A stretch of DNA of 64,000 bases from CAWARU01 sp963784575 (GTDB lineage: Bacteria; Pseudomonadota; Gammaproteobacteria; UBA6186; Azoamicaceae), in assembly GCA_963784575.1 (NCBI GenBank), contig CAWARU010000001.1:2852001-2916000 (forward strand), in the 5' to 3' direction. How positions within the stretch are numbered: position 1 is the first letter of the stretch; each line of letters starts with the position of its first letter. The position numbers and the translations under genes are program-made. Below are positions 8,722-17,264 of this stretch, one piece after another. The notes below the pieces were generated by a model. The model did no database searches, was not told the origin of the DNA, and saw only the letters and a list, made by a program, of their open reading frames with translations.

Positions 8722-10458
8722 TTAAACTGTGCGGCTTCTCTGCCTGGTTAAAGGACTGGGTAAAAAGTGAGTTTGTAATTCAGCTTGTTTGTCAGCCTGT
8801 TTATTAGTTAATAAACTAAATGATTCAAATAATTTCAACATATTTTGGGGCTTTATTGGCGTTTCAGGTCTTAAGGGACGTTTTTCTGGGACTGGTACTG
8901 GTTCAGAATGGCTTCTAGATCTTGATTCTGAAAGGATATCCGAACTTTGTTCCGTAAAGCTTCTTTCCCGGTGAACTTGATATTTCGTAGCCAGACGATT
9001 CAGATCATCACTCATTTTACCAGGACTGATGGAATGTCGAACATAGCGTTTACTCGGATTTCTGCCCTGCATGATTTCTGAACAAAATCTAATCAGATTA
9101 GGATTTACATGGGCATCTTGGCATTCTCGGATGAGATCGCCCAGCAGATTAGCAACCGTGGGTTTGAAGGAGGGCATGAAACTCAAAACCAATCTTCCCT
9201 TGAATCGAGTCTCAATCACTTCCTTTAGCGCTTCAGCCTTTGCTTTGGGAGAAAGTCGTTTGCCGTTTTCATCCTGGTTTAACTTAATTTGGAGTAGTAC
9301 CTTGTTTAAAGCCAAGGAATTCAAGCGATGCTCGAGTTGCAATTTTGCCTTTTTGACGATGTATTGCTTGATATCGTTGATAGTGGTTTTGGAAGATGGA
9401 ATAGCAAGTTTTATATGTCCTGCAATTTGATGCAAGGCAATTCTTTTATTGTTTTCAGTAGGGATCTTGCTCAAAATGGTATTCAGTCCTGTGTTGAGTT
9501 TTTGTTCTAAAAGTTCATTTCCATTCGGGATTCCATTCGGGTTTCCTTTTGGGTTTCCGCTCGGGATTCTGTACGGATTTCCATTGGGTTCAAATTCCTG
9601 GATTTTTTTCGCAATAGATCGAATAAAAAAATGGCTATTTACAATTTTTGGGAAATCATTTAAATGATTGGTGGGTACAAACCCTCTTTTGTGTGTGGCG
9701 CGCTTTCCAACGGGAGATAATATATCGAAAAGATTGATGACACGATTTGCACTTGAACTGCAGAGATCGGCCAGGGCCCAACCATGATCAATTTTTCCGA
9801 CGCGATTTAATTCTTGAGTGTTCTTTTCAGTAACCGCTTTTTCAGTTACTGTTTTTTCTGTAACCGTTTTTTCAACAACTGCTTTTTCGGCAGCAGATTT
9901 TTCGTTAAAAAAGCAGAGGTTTCCAATTTGACAATCATCATCTTTAAATAAAACACAATCTACCAAAATATCAGCGAGATCTTGTTTTTGAGTATCAGTA
10001 CTCAGTTTATCGAAGATTGCTGCTTTGTTTTTTTCTGAAATGGGGTTGCTGGATAACCAACCTTTCTTTAACCCTCTTTCATTTTTTGGCAAAATGGCGC
10101 GATAACCTTCAAAGCGTGGAGACGCAACAAAAATTTCGCCTTGATTACTGACTACGGATTTACATTTTGCAATATTTGAGGTGGCAAGCTCCGCAAACAA
10201 GACTTCAAGAAAATCATCGGCAGGATTGGATCTTTTGATATAGAAAGTTTGATCCGTGATGGTTTCTGTATACATGCCTGAAATGGGCGATTTGGCACGT
10301 GCACCAAGTTCCACTGCACGGTTTGCTTCGCTGTTTGGAACGAAACCTTTGAAGAAGGAGGCTATGCTCGCTGAATCACTTTTTGGCAGCGGATCAATTG
10401 CCTGCATGTTAGCTTTGCTTGAAAGCCTTGAAATCATTATAGATTCTGAATCTGACAT
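8722..10458 (-). CDS. Orphan protein with kinase-like motif pattern, candidate effector
   Basis: A 578-residue protein I cannot assign to a named family. Residues 71-230 show a pattern that could be an atypical kinase fold: TFYIKR with K75, a Glu-containing helix (DDFLEVLFAEL), DDDCQIGN ending at N180, and KIDHGW with D224 as a DHG-type metal site. A short tandem run of EKAV/EKTVT units (about 191-212) interrupts the two presumed catalytic motifs, and a Gly/Asn/Pro repeat (GNP/NGI units) lies at about 293-314. The C-terminus is basic and Ser-rich and contains RSHSEP (515-520), a match to the 14-3-3 consensus RSxSxP. The gene stands alone beside an interspersed repeat. A host-directed effector is inference. 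Confidence 0.7.
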   Translation of the reverse strand: MSDSESIMISRLSSKANMQAIDPLPKSDSASIASFFKGFVPNSEANRAVELGARAKSPISGMYTETITDQTFYIKRSNPADDFLEVLFAELATSNIAKCKSVVSNQGEIFVASPRFEGYRAILPKNERGLKKGWLSSNPISEKNKAAIFDKLSTDTQKQDLADILVDCVLFKDDDCQIGNLCFFNEKSAAEKAVVEKTVTEKTVTEKAVTEKNTQELNRVGKIDHGWALADLCSSSANRVINLFDILSPVGKRATHKRGFVPTNHLNDFPKIVNSHFFIRSIAKKIQEFEPNGNPYRIPSGNPKGNPNGIPNGNELLEQKLNTGLNTILSKIPTENNKRIALHQIAGHIKLAIPSSKTTINDIKQYIVKKAKLQLEHRLNSLALNKVLLQIKLNQDENGKRLSPKAKAEALKEVIETRFKGRLVLSFMPSFKPTVANLLGDLIRECQDAHVNPNLIRFCSEIMQGRNPSKRYVRHSISPGKMSDDLNRLATKYQVHRERSFTEQSSDILSESRSRSHSEPVPVPEKRPLRPETPIKPQNMLKLFESFSLLTNKQADKQAELQTHFLPSPLTRQRSRTV

Positions 10459-10527
10459 AACTGTTTTCCCTTAAAATTATGGTACTACTTAATATTGGGT
10501 TTACTAAAAAATCAGTAAGCGTTCATG

Positions 10528-10693
10528 CACTGCCCATGAACGCCCATCTTTGGGCAATCTCGCGTTAAAAATTTAACAAAATTTGCTCATTTACTATTTG
10601 TAAAGTCCGCTATTTTGTTAAATTTTTAACGCGACCTTGCCTCAAAGTCTTCCCGTTTTGTCTACATTAAAAAGGGAGACTTGAACAATTACA
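10528..10693. repeat. Interspersed hairpin-forming repeat, copy 2
   Basis: Second full copy of the element at 7786-7950. Here the two 22-bp arms (starting cgcgttaaaaatttaac, ending gttaaatttttaacgcg) pair perfectly, and the left small hairpin gcccatctttgggc and right edge gagacttgaacaattac are conserved. It sits upstream of the 8722-10458 gene and downstream of tRNA-Glu (both minus strand). Confidence 0.8.
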
Positions 10694-10832
10694 AATCAAA
10701 TATAAAGCTTATCATGTATCGTACCTAAACCATTTGGTATGATATCTTAATTATTTTATTATTGTTGACAACATAACTTTCAATACTATAACGATATTCA
10801 TTCACATTTGTCAAAAATAAAAATTATTTGTC

Positions 10833-10908
10833 TGGCGCTCCCTACGGGACTCGAACCCGTGTTACCGCCGTGAGAGGGCGACGTCCTAGGCCACTAGACG
10901 AAGGGAGC
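10833..10908 (-). tRNA. tRNA-Glu (anticodon CTC)
   Basis: On the minus strand, a 76-nt cloverleaf with acceptor arms GCTCCCT/AGGGAGC, anticodon loop CTCTCAC (anticodon CTC, codon GAG), T-loop GGTTCGAGTCC and an encoded CCA end. It closely resembles the E. coli tRNA-Glu. An isolated single tRNA gene; its downstream side runs into the interspersed repeat at 10528-10693. Confidence 0.97.
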
Positions 10909-11006
10909 AGCAAGGATGCTATTATACTCGTAATGCTTTGAAGCTCCAAGAATTGAGGAGCTCCAACAATTGAACTGAATCAGATTGAGAGGCAAAATTA
11001 TTTTTG

Positions 11007-12374
11007 ATGCTAACTAATTTATTGAAATGGCTGGGTCTATCGACTGCATTAGGAAAATTAACTGGAGGGGGTGCAGAAAGAGACGGAGAACACCCCGCAC
11101 TGGCTCCTAAGGTGTACCCCCGCTCTGAACACTCCATATCACGTAAGGATATTAGCAAATATGCCTTAAAGGTGCTGTATCGACTCCATGAGTCTGGTTA
11201 TCAGGCCTTTTTGGTAGGGGGTGGTGTGCGCGATATTTTGCTGGGACTGCATCCTAAAGATTTTGATGTTGCAACGGATGCGAGACCAGAAGAAATTTTG
11301 CGCCTTTTCAGAAATAGCCGCATTATCGGCAGACGTTTCCGCTTGGTTCATGTGCATTTTGGCAGCGATATTATTGAAGTTGCCACATTTCGCGGCGAAC
11401 ACCCAAGTGAAGAAGTGTTGGATCCCAATCTCGCACAGGCGCGTGAAGATGGATTGATTGTCAGGGACAATGTGTATGGGTCTCTTGAAGAAGATGTATG
11501 GCGGCGTGATTTTACCGTGAATGCGCTTTATTACAATATTGCAGATTACTCCCTAATTGATTTTGTGAATGGCGTGCAAGATTTGAAGGATCGAAAACTC
11601 CGTTTGATAGGAGATCCAACCGCTCGTTATCGGGAAGACCCAGTCCGCATGTTACGTGCAATACGCTTTGCTGCCAAGCTCGGCCTTTCCCTGGATGAAG
11701 AGACTGAAAAGCCAATTGTGGAGCACGCCGAGTTTTTGGCCAATGTGCCAGGAGCCAGATTATTTGACGAATACCTTAAACTATTCTTGAGCGGCTATGC
11801 ACTTGAAAGCTACAATTTATTGAGAAAATATAAATTGTTTAAAATACTTTTTCCGTTGACGGAACTTTGTCTCTTGAATGAAGAGGATGCAGTTTTTATT
11901 GAAAATGCCTTTAAAAATACTGACAATCGGATTCGAGAGGATAAACCTGTCAATCCTGCATTTTTGCTTGCGGCTATATTATGGTATCCCATGTTTGATC
12001 GTATGAAAGATTTGCAGGAAGATGAAAATCTTTCAGAATTCGCATCCTTTTTTCAAGCCTATGAAGAAATCATGCAAGAGCAGCGAGCTTGCTTTCCCAT
12101 TCCAAGGCGTCTTACCCAAATTATCCGAGATATTTGGAGCTTGCAAATTCGCCTCAAACGGCGTAGAGGACATCGTGCGGAAGATCTCTTTGCCCATCCT
12201 CGCTTCAGAGCCGCCTATGATTTTATGCTGCTCCGGATTGAATCGCTAGATGACGAACCAGAAGAATTGGCTCTTTGGTGGACAAAATACATTAACGCTG
12301 GATTTGAAGAGCGAAAAGCGTTGGCAAATGCGATCAAAAGCCCGCAGAGAAAACGAAGGAAAAGAAAAGCGTAA
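11007..12374 (+). CDS. pcnB: Poly(A) polymerase I
   Basis: PcnB adds poly(A) tails to RNA 3' ends, promoting decay. The 455-residue protein has the class II nucleotidyltransferase head: LVGGGVRDILLGLHPKDFDVATDARPEEI with the catalytic Asp pair in DFDVA, followed by RRDFTVNALYYN and the RNA-binding RYREDPVRMLRAIRFAAKLG. The Arg/Lys-rich C-terminus (KSPQRKRRKRKA) is typical of PcnB and distinguishes it from CCA-adding enzymes. A TTG codon immediately precedes the ATG; I use the ATG at 11007. Confidence 0.95.
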   Translation: MLTNLLKWLGLSTALGKLTGGGAERDGEHPALAPKVYPRSEHSISRKDISKYALKVLYRLHESGYQAFLVGGGVRDILLGLHPKDFDVATDARPEEILRLFRNSRIIGRRFRLVHVHFGSDIIEVATFRGEHPSEEVLDPNLAQAREDGLIVRDNVYGSLEEDVWRRDFTVNALYYNIADYSLIDFVNGVQDLKDRKLRLIGDPTARYREDPVRMLRAIRFAAKLGLSLDEETEKPIVEHAEFLANVPGARLFDEYLKLFLSGYALESYNLLRKYKLFKILFPLTELCLLNEEDAVFIENAFKNTDNRIREDKPVNPAFLLAAILWYPMFDRMKDLQEDENLSEFASFFQAYEEIMQEQRACFPIPRRLTQIIRDIWSLQIRLKRRRGHRAEDLFAHPRFRAAYDFMLLRIESLDDEPEELALWWTKYINAGFEERKALANAIKSPQRKRRKRKA

Positions 12375-12413
12375 CTGTTCAGGCACGGGAGACCCAGTGT
12401 GGAGAACCGTCTA

Positions 12414-13409
12414 CTAAACGGGAATGAAAGTAAGGGGAGGAGGCCTGTGATCCGGAATTGAAGCTTGCAAGCTCTCATTGATTGCGCGGCATTCGTCTGT
12501 AAGCTTCTGTATACCGTCGGGTGCAGCTTTTTGTGGAATGATCAGTGCAGCGATCGGTGCAACGCTTTGTGAATGAACGGTTGAAGAATAACTCGGGGTC
12601 AACAGTTTTGCGGGTGTTGGACTCTCTGACTTCAAACTAAAAGTTGCGAGTTTCTTCTTGCCCTCCTTCAGCACAATTTCCGTGGCCGTTTCATATATCA
12701 GTGTTGAGATGCCTTTATAGTATTGTGTAACAATACTCCGCGATCTGTCACAGTTTTTATCCAATATTGCAATTGTAATATGAGGCACACAAGGCGCAAA
12801 TTTTAGGTTTTTTTTCGCAAGAGCCAAACATAATTGAGTGATAAGATTCTCTAACACTTTTTCAGGTCTAATATAGAATCGAGCTGGACCAAATGTTGTA
12901 CCGTAGGGGAAAGAAAAATAGAGCAGTTCAGGATCATCTTTTGCCACCACTGAAAATTCCAATAAATCTTTTGTGACTTCAGCTATTGCGGCTTTTGTCG
13001 CGTTAAGTCCTGAATGATAATTTTTTGCATCAAGGGTGACTCGTGCCAAGGGTATATGATAGCTAGAGGCTGGTAACAGTGTGAGAGAGAGGGCTTCATC
13101 TTCTTCGTCCTCTTCTTTTTCCGTAATCTCAACTGAAGAAGAATCAGGGATGATGGGAAAGAAGGGGAGAGGGACTGGGAGAAGAGTCAGAAGGGGTAGA
13201 AGAGGTAGAATGGGAGCAAGATTAGAAGATACAGGAAGAGATGCATCAGGTTTATCTGCTTTATCATCTTTATCAGCTTTACTTTTTAATTTTTCAGTAA
13301 TTTTTTTAAGGTCTGCAACCGTAAAGGATATTTGAGATCCTGTATCGAATTTATCTTTAATTCTTTTGATGCTCGCTTTTAAAGGAAGCTGTATTTCTAA
13401 TATTGGCAT
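12414..13409 (-). CDS. Orphan protein, possible 2H-phosphoesterase-like domain
   Basis: A 331-residue protein of unknown function. Residues about 110-245 contain YHIPLARVTLD and, about 100 residues later, FAPCVPHITIAI; the spacing recalls the two H-x-T/S-x motifs of 2H phosphoesterases, but only the second (HITI) fits, so catalysis is doubtful. The N-terminal part has an Asp/Lys-rich stretch, a Pro/Leu-rich segment and an acidic cluster (TEKEEDEEDEA). The C-terminal tail is polar and Pro-rich (HRPPPLTFIPV). It converges on pcnB and diverges from the Fic gene. It may be an effector, by analogy with other orphan genes here; that is inference. Confidence 0.65.
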   Translation of the reverse strand: MPILEIQLPLKASIKRIKDKFDTGSQISFTVADLKKITEKLKSKADKDDKADKPDASLPVSSNLAPILPLLPLLTLLPVPLPFFPIIPDSSSVEITEKEEDEEDEALSLTLLPASSYHIPLARVTLDAKNYHSGLNATKAAIAEVTKDLLEFSVVAKDDPELLYFSFPYGTTFGPARFYIRPEKVLENLITQLCLALAKKNLKFAPCVPHITIAILDKNCDRSRSIVTQYYKGISTLIYETATEIVLKEGKKKLATFSLKSESPTPAKLLTPSYSSTVHSQSVAPIAALIIPQKAAPDGIQKLTDECRAINESLQASIPDHRPPPLTFIPV

Positions 13410-13662
13410 AAATCTCCTAGTCTCTAATTAAGTATTAGATAAATATGTAGGTTTAAATGATTCTTCTATTATCTAAAAATCCAAGTTCATCGTCCAATTA
13501 AATTAAAATACCATGGTTAATTTCTAGTTAATAAAGAGTAACTCATTGATTTTTTTGGATATTTATTTTTGTAATGTTCATCAGTTAAGGAATGAAATAA
13601 GATATCAAACTTAAGCTAATCAAATTACGCAGAGCAAATTTCTAATCCTTTACATACACGGT

Positions 13663-13834
13663 TTGGCGCGATTATATTTAACATAGCTAAAATTTGGCGC
13701 TATAACCCTTGAAAATTTTTAAAAATGGCTCGATAATAGCATTTTTTGGCGCGATAATTGTATTTTTAATGAAAAAATGGCGCGATAACTTTTTTTTGGC
13801 GCGAAAATGGCGCGAAAATAATCATTCGCGCCAT
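13663..13834 (+). promoter_or_regulatory. Helically phased GGCGCGA operator array
   Basis: Seven direct copies of a TGGCGCGATAA-like box and one inverted copy lie just upstream of the Fic gene. The GG of the direct copies falls at 13665, 13696, 13727, 13748, 13779, 13798 and 13809; copies 2 and 3 have one change (GGCGCT, GGCTCG). Steps are 31, 31, 21, 31, 19 and 11 bp, close to 3, 3, 2, 3, 2 and 1 helical turns. The inverted copy TTCGCGCCAT is at 13825-13834, 24 bp before the ATG. This looks like a cooperative operator, most simply for the winged-helix domain of the Fic protein itself. Confidence 0.75.
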
Positions 13835-13858
13835 TACGTTTATACACACTGAGGTTAT

Positions 13859-15223
13859 ATGACTAAATTTATTGAAAACGATGAAATAAATTTAAAAATT
13901 TTCGAAATAATTAATAACTATCCTAATGGTGCATCAATAAATGATATTGAAAAGGGATTAGCTAATGTACCCAGACGTACTTTACAAAGAAGGTTATCTG
14001 AATTAGTTGATGAGAGAAAACTCAGAAAACAAGGAAAAGGAAGGAACACTCATTATAGCCTTTTACAAATTATAGGTGGCGAAATTTCAAACAGGGGTCA
14101 ATTCGTACCTTCTCTAGAGGCAAAAGAAGTAATGGAATATGTTGAACAACCTATTTCCGGTCGTAATCCTGTAGGGTACAATATTGATTTTCTTAAATCG
14201 TATATTCCTAATGAAACTTATTACCTTTCCAGCTCGATCAGAGATTACTTAAAAAAAATTGCGGTTCTCCCCGATGGAAAAAAGCCGGCCGGGACTTATG
14301 GAAAAAAATTATTAGATAGGTTGTTAATAGATTTATCTTGGAATTCAAGTAGATTGGAAGGGAATACTTATTCATTATTGGAAACTGAAAAATTAATTAT
14401 AAATGGACAGCCTGCAAAAGGTAAAAGTGATTTTGAAACACAGATGATCTTGAATCACAAGGCTGCAATTAAATTTCTTGTTGAGTCTGTAGATGAAATT
14501 GGTTTTAATAAATACACTTTGTGCAATCTGCATGCCATGTTATCTGATGGGCTTCTTCCAGATCCTGCGGCCAGTGGTCGCTTAAGAAATATTCCTGTGG
14601 GAATTTCTGGAACTGTCTATCATCCGCTTGAAGTTCCTCAGCTTCTAGATGAATATTTTCAACTACTTTTGCGAAAAACAACTGAAATTAAAGATCCATT
14701 TGAACAAGCTTTTTTTGTTCTTACTCACCTGGCTTATTTGCAACCTTTTGAGGATGTTAACAAACGTGTTTCTCGTCTTTCTGCTATGATTCCTCTTCTC
14801 AAAACAAATCTTTGTCCAATTTCATTTGTAGATGTATTAGAAAAAGATTACATAAATGGGATATTAGGGGTTTACGAACAGAATCGCATCGAACTTCTAA
14901 GGGATGTATTTGTTTGGGCTTACGAAAGATCAGCAGCAAAATATGCAGCCATTCGTCAATCTTTAGGAGAGCCAGATCCATTTAGGGTTCAATATAGAAC
15001 GAAGATGCAGGAATTGATACCTGAAATAATAACAAGACATCTAAATAAAGGAAAAACTATTCAATATATTCAAAGTTTTGCAGATGAACAAATTTCTGCA
15101 GCAGATCGAGCTCGGTTTATTGAAATGATTGAGAGTGAGTTATTAGCACTTCATGAAGGAAATTTTGCACGCTATCGTATACGCTTATCTGAATTTAAGG
15201 TTTGGAAAGAGGGTTGGAATTAG
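13859..15223 (+). CDS. Fic family protein with N-terminal winged helix and degenerate Fic motif
   Basis: A 454-residue protein. Residues about 10-68 form a winged-helix DNA-binding domain (INDIEKGLANVPRRTLQRRLSEL with a following basic wing). The Fic domain follows. An inhibitory-helix motif is visible at S163-E167-G168 (NSSRLEGN, matching S/TxxxE(G/N)). The active-site loop reads QPFEDVNKR (295-303) instead of HPFxDGNGR, so the catalytic His is Gln and one Gly is Val. Canonical AMP transfer is therefore doubtful; Fic proteins with this Q-P-F-x-D-V-N-K-R form are, to my knowledge, a recurrent subfamily. The start has a GAGGT site 3 nt before ATG. Autoregulation through the upstream array is inferred. 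Confidence 0.88.
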   Translation: MTKFIENDEINLKIFEIINNYPNGASINDIEKGLANVPRRTLQRRLSELVDERKLRKQGKGRNTHYSLLQIIGGEISNRGQFVPSLEAKEVMEYVEQPISGRNPVGYNIDFLKSYIPNETYYLSSSIRDYLKKIAVLPDGKKPAGTYGKKLLDRLLIDLSWNSSRLEGNTYSLLETEKLIINGQPAKGKSDFETQMILNHKAAIKFLVESVDEIGFNKYTLCNLHAMLSDGLLPDPAASGRLRNIPVGISGTVYHPLEVPQLLDEYFQLLLRKTTEIKDPFEQAFFVLTHLAYLQPFEDVNKRVSRLSAMIPLLKTNLCPISFVDVLEKDYINGILGVYEQNRIELLRDVFVWAYERSAAKYAAIRQSLGEPDPFRVQYRTKMQELIPEIITRHLNKGKTIQYIQSFADEQISAADRARFIEMIESELLALHEGNFARYRIRLSEFKVWKEGWN

Positions 15224-15257
15224 AGAAACGTTTACTGTCATTAAATACAGTCGTGTA

Positions 15258-15291
15258 AAAAGCCTATATCATTTAGAATAAGGCTTATTTA
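15258..15291 (+). terminator. Possible terminator after the Fic gene
   Basis: AAGCCT and AGGCTT arms around an AT-rich loop (aaaagcctatatcatttagaataaggcttattt), followed by a short T/A-rich run, 35 nt after the Fic stop. The stem is short, so confidence is moderate. Confidence 0.4.
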
Positions 15292-15337
15292 AAATTGGTT
15301 TTACTTATCAGTATCAATAGTACGAGGAGATAACTTA

Positions 15338-15571
15338 ATGAAACCATATATGTTAGTTGAAGGAAGCAGCAAATCCATCAGCGAGTTTGAGCGGAAAGTG
15401 GCGGATGCATTAGAACAGGGTTACAGCTTGGCAGGTGAGTTAGTTATGCATACCATTTCACCAGGTGAAGCAAAAATGTATCAAAGCCTCATCTTGATGG
15501 ATGAAGAAGAGGAAGATGAAGACGAGGATGAAGAATTCGAAGAAGAATATGAAGCAGCGGAAGAAGATTAA
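15338..15571 (+). CDS. DUF1737-type small protein with acidic tail
   Basis: A 77-residue protein. Residues 1-50 (KPYMLVEGSSKSISEFERKV, GYSLAGELVMHT, MYQSLIL) match the short DUF1737 domain in length and pattern; its function is unknown. The last 25 residues are almost entirely Glu/Asp, which is unusual for the family. It lies 16 bp upstream of pgi and may be cotranscribed. A GAGGAGA site lies about 10 nt before the ATG. Confidence 0.8.
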   Translation: MKPYMLVEGSSKSISEFERKVADALEQGYSLAGELVMHTISPGEAKMYQSLILMDEEEEDEDEDEEFEEEYEAAEED

Positions 15572-15587
15572 GCTTTAAAGAAAGTTC

Positions 15588-17256
15588 ATGACAAAAGAAG
15601 GCTTAACTTTAGAAAAACAGGGGACAAAGCTTAAGCCAAAAAAGAAAGAGGATTGGCAGGGATTGGAAAAGCATTATCATGATATTGCTTTGTCCAAACT
15701 TAGGATTCGAGATCTCTTTGAATCGGATCCCGGCCGCTTTGATCGCTTTTCAATTGAGCTTGGCGATCTCCTGTTTGATTTTTCAAAGCAGTTCATTACA
15801 GATGACACTCTAAAAAAACTGTGTACTTTGGCTGAAAGCGTTGATTTGAAGGGCCAAATTCAATCACTTTTTGCAGGAGATCCTGTCAATTGTACAGAAG
15901 GCCGTGCTGCATTGCATACAGTGCTTCAGGGACCTCAGGCCAGATAATGCCAAAAAAGAAGTTCAGTCTGAACTCCAGAAAATGGCAAAACTGGTGGAAG
16001 AGATTCATTCGGGCAAGCGCAAGGGGGCCTCAGGATTGCCGTTTCGCAGTGTCATTTGTCTCGGGATTGGGGGTTCAGAACTTGGTCCCGCATTACTCTG
16101 CGAGGCACTGGATGCTTATAAAGTTTCTGATTTAAAATTTTATTTTATTTCAAATGTTTTTGGATCAAGACTTGCAGAAGTTCTTGATAGTTTAAACCCT
16201 GAAACCACTTTGTGTATTGTGAGTTCTAAAACTTTCAGTACTGCTGAAACGTTAAGCAATGCAAAATCAGTGCAGCAATGGTTTAGACAGAGCAGTCAGA
16301 ACTCAGAGAACTCGACGAACCCACGGAAACTGAGTTTCGAAAGTCATTTCCTGGCTGCAACTGCTCAGCCAAAACGTGCTATAGAATTCGGCATACCAAA
16401 GGAAAATATTTTTGAATTTTGGGAATGGGTTGGCGGACGCTTTTCTATTTGGTCTGCTGTTGGCTTGCCTGTCATGTTGAAAATAGGCATGCCACACTTC
16501 ATGTCATTCCTTCGTGGCGCGCATCTTGTTGATGAACATTTTTACAAGAGCGAATTTGAAAGAAACATCCCGGTTCTTATGGGTTTATTGGGAATTTGGA
16601 ACAGCAATTTTCTAAATGCAAAATCACACGCAATACTGCCTTATGATGATCGCTTGAATCTTTTTCCAAGCTATTTGCAGCAGCTAGAGATGGAAAGCAA
16701 TGGCAAGGGTGTGGACAAGAATTTGCGGTCAGTACAGCACGGAACAGCTCCTGTCATTTGGGGTGGCATAGGATGCAATAACCAGCATGCTTTTATGCAA
16801 TTACTGCACCAGGGCCCAGAGTGCATTCCAGCGGATTTTTTAATTGCAGCGATGGGTGATCCTGCATTTCATGAACAGCAAAAATTATTAGTAGCAAGTT
16901 GTCTTAGCCAGAGTAAGGCATTGATGGAGGGACTCCAGCCCGAGGCTTTATCGGATGAGGATCCCCTAAAAGCTGCGAAAGTGTGTCCAGGAGATCGTCC
17001 CAGCAGCACATTTTTTTATTCGGATCTCACGCCAGAGATTTTGGGAATGTTGATCGCTTTATATGAACATAAGGTTTTTGTTCAGGGTGTTATTTGGGAG
17101 ATTAATTCTTTTGATCAATTTGGGGTTGAGTTGGGGAAGGAACTTGGTAAAAAAATTATGCCAGATTTGGAAAAGGGAGAGGATGAGATTCTCTGCGATA
17201 GCTCCACAAAGGGATTGATACGTTTCTTTCAGAAGAAGAATAATAATACTTTCTAA
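15588..17256 (+). pseudogene. pgi: Glucose-6-phosphate isomerase with one frameshift
   Basis: Pgi interconverts glucose-6-phosphate and fructose-6-phosphate. The first frame (15588-15947) encodes the N-terminus through TEGRAALHTVLQ, the second (open from before 15900 to 17256) continues as LRPDNAKKEVQSELQKM. All landmarks are present: GIGGSELGP, SSKTFSTAET, EWVGGRFSIWSAVGLP, MESNGKGV, QLLHQG and the C-terminal NSFDQFGVELGK. Together they give about 556 residues, a normal Pgi length. Dropping one G from the GGG at about 15929 (cttcagggacctc) restores a single frame reading HTVLQDLRPDN. Everything else is conserved, so this is either a recent mutation, a recoding site or a base-calling error. 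Confidence 0.9.
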
Positions 17257-17264
17257 GTATAAAT

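Noticed and set aside
13081..13335. 84-codon Arg/Ser/Gly-rich frame antisense to the 12414-13409 gene
   Set aside because: It is the complement of the acidic and Pro/Leu-rich low-complexity part of that gene and shows no independent signals.
13663..13834. Possible CRISPR array or plasmid iterons at the repeated GGCGCGA boxes
   Set aside because: Units are only about 10 bp, spacing varies from 11 to 31 bp, and no cas or rep gene is nearby; an operator array explains it better.
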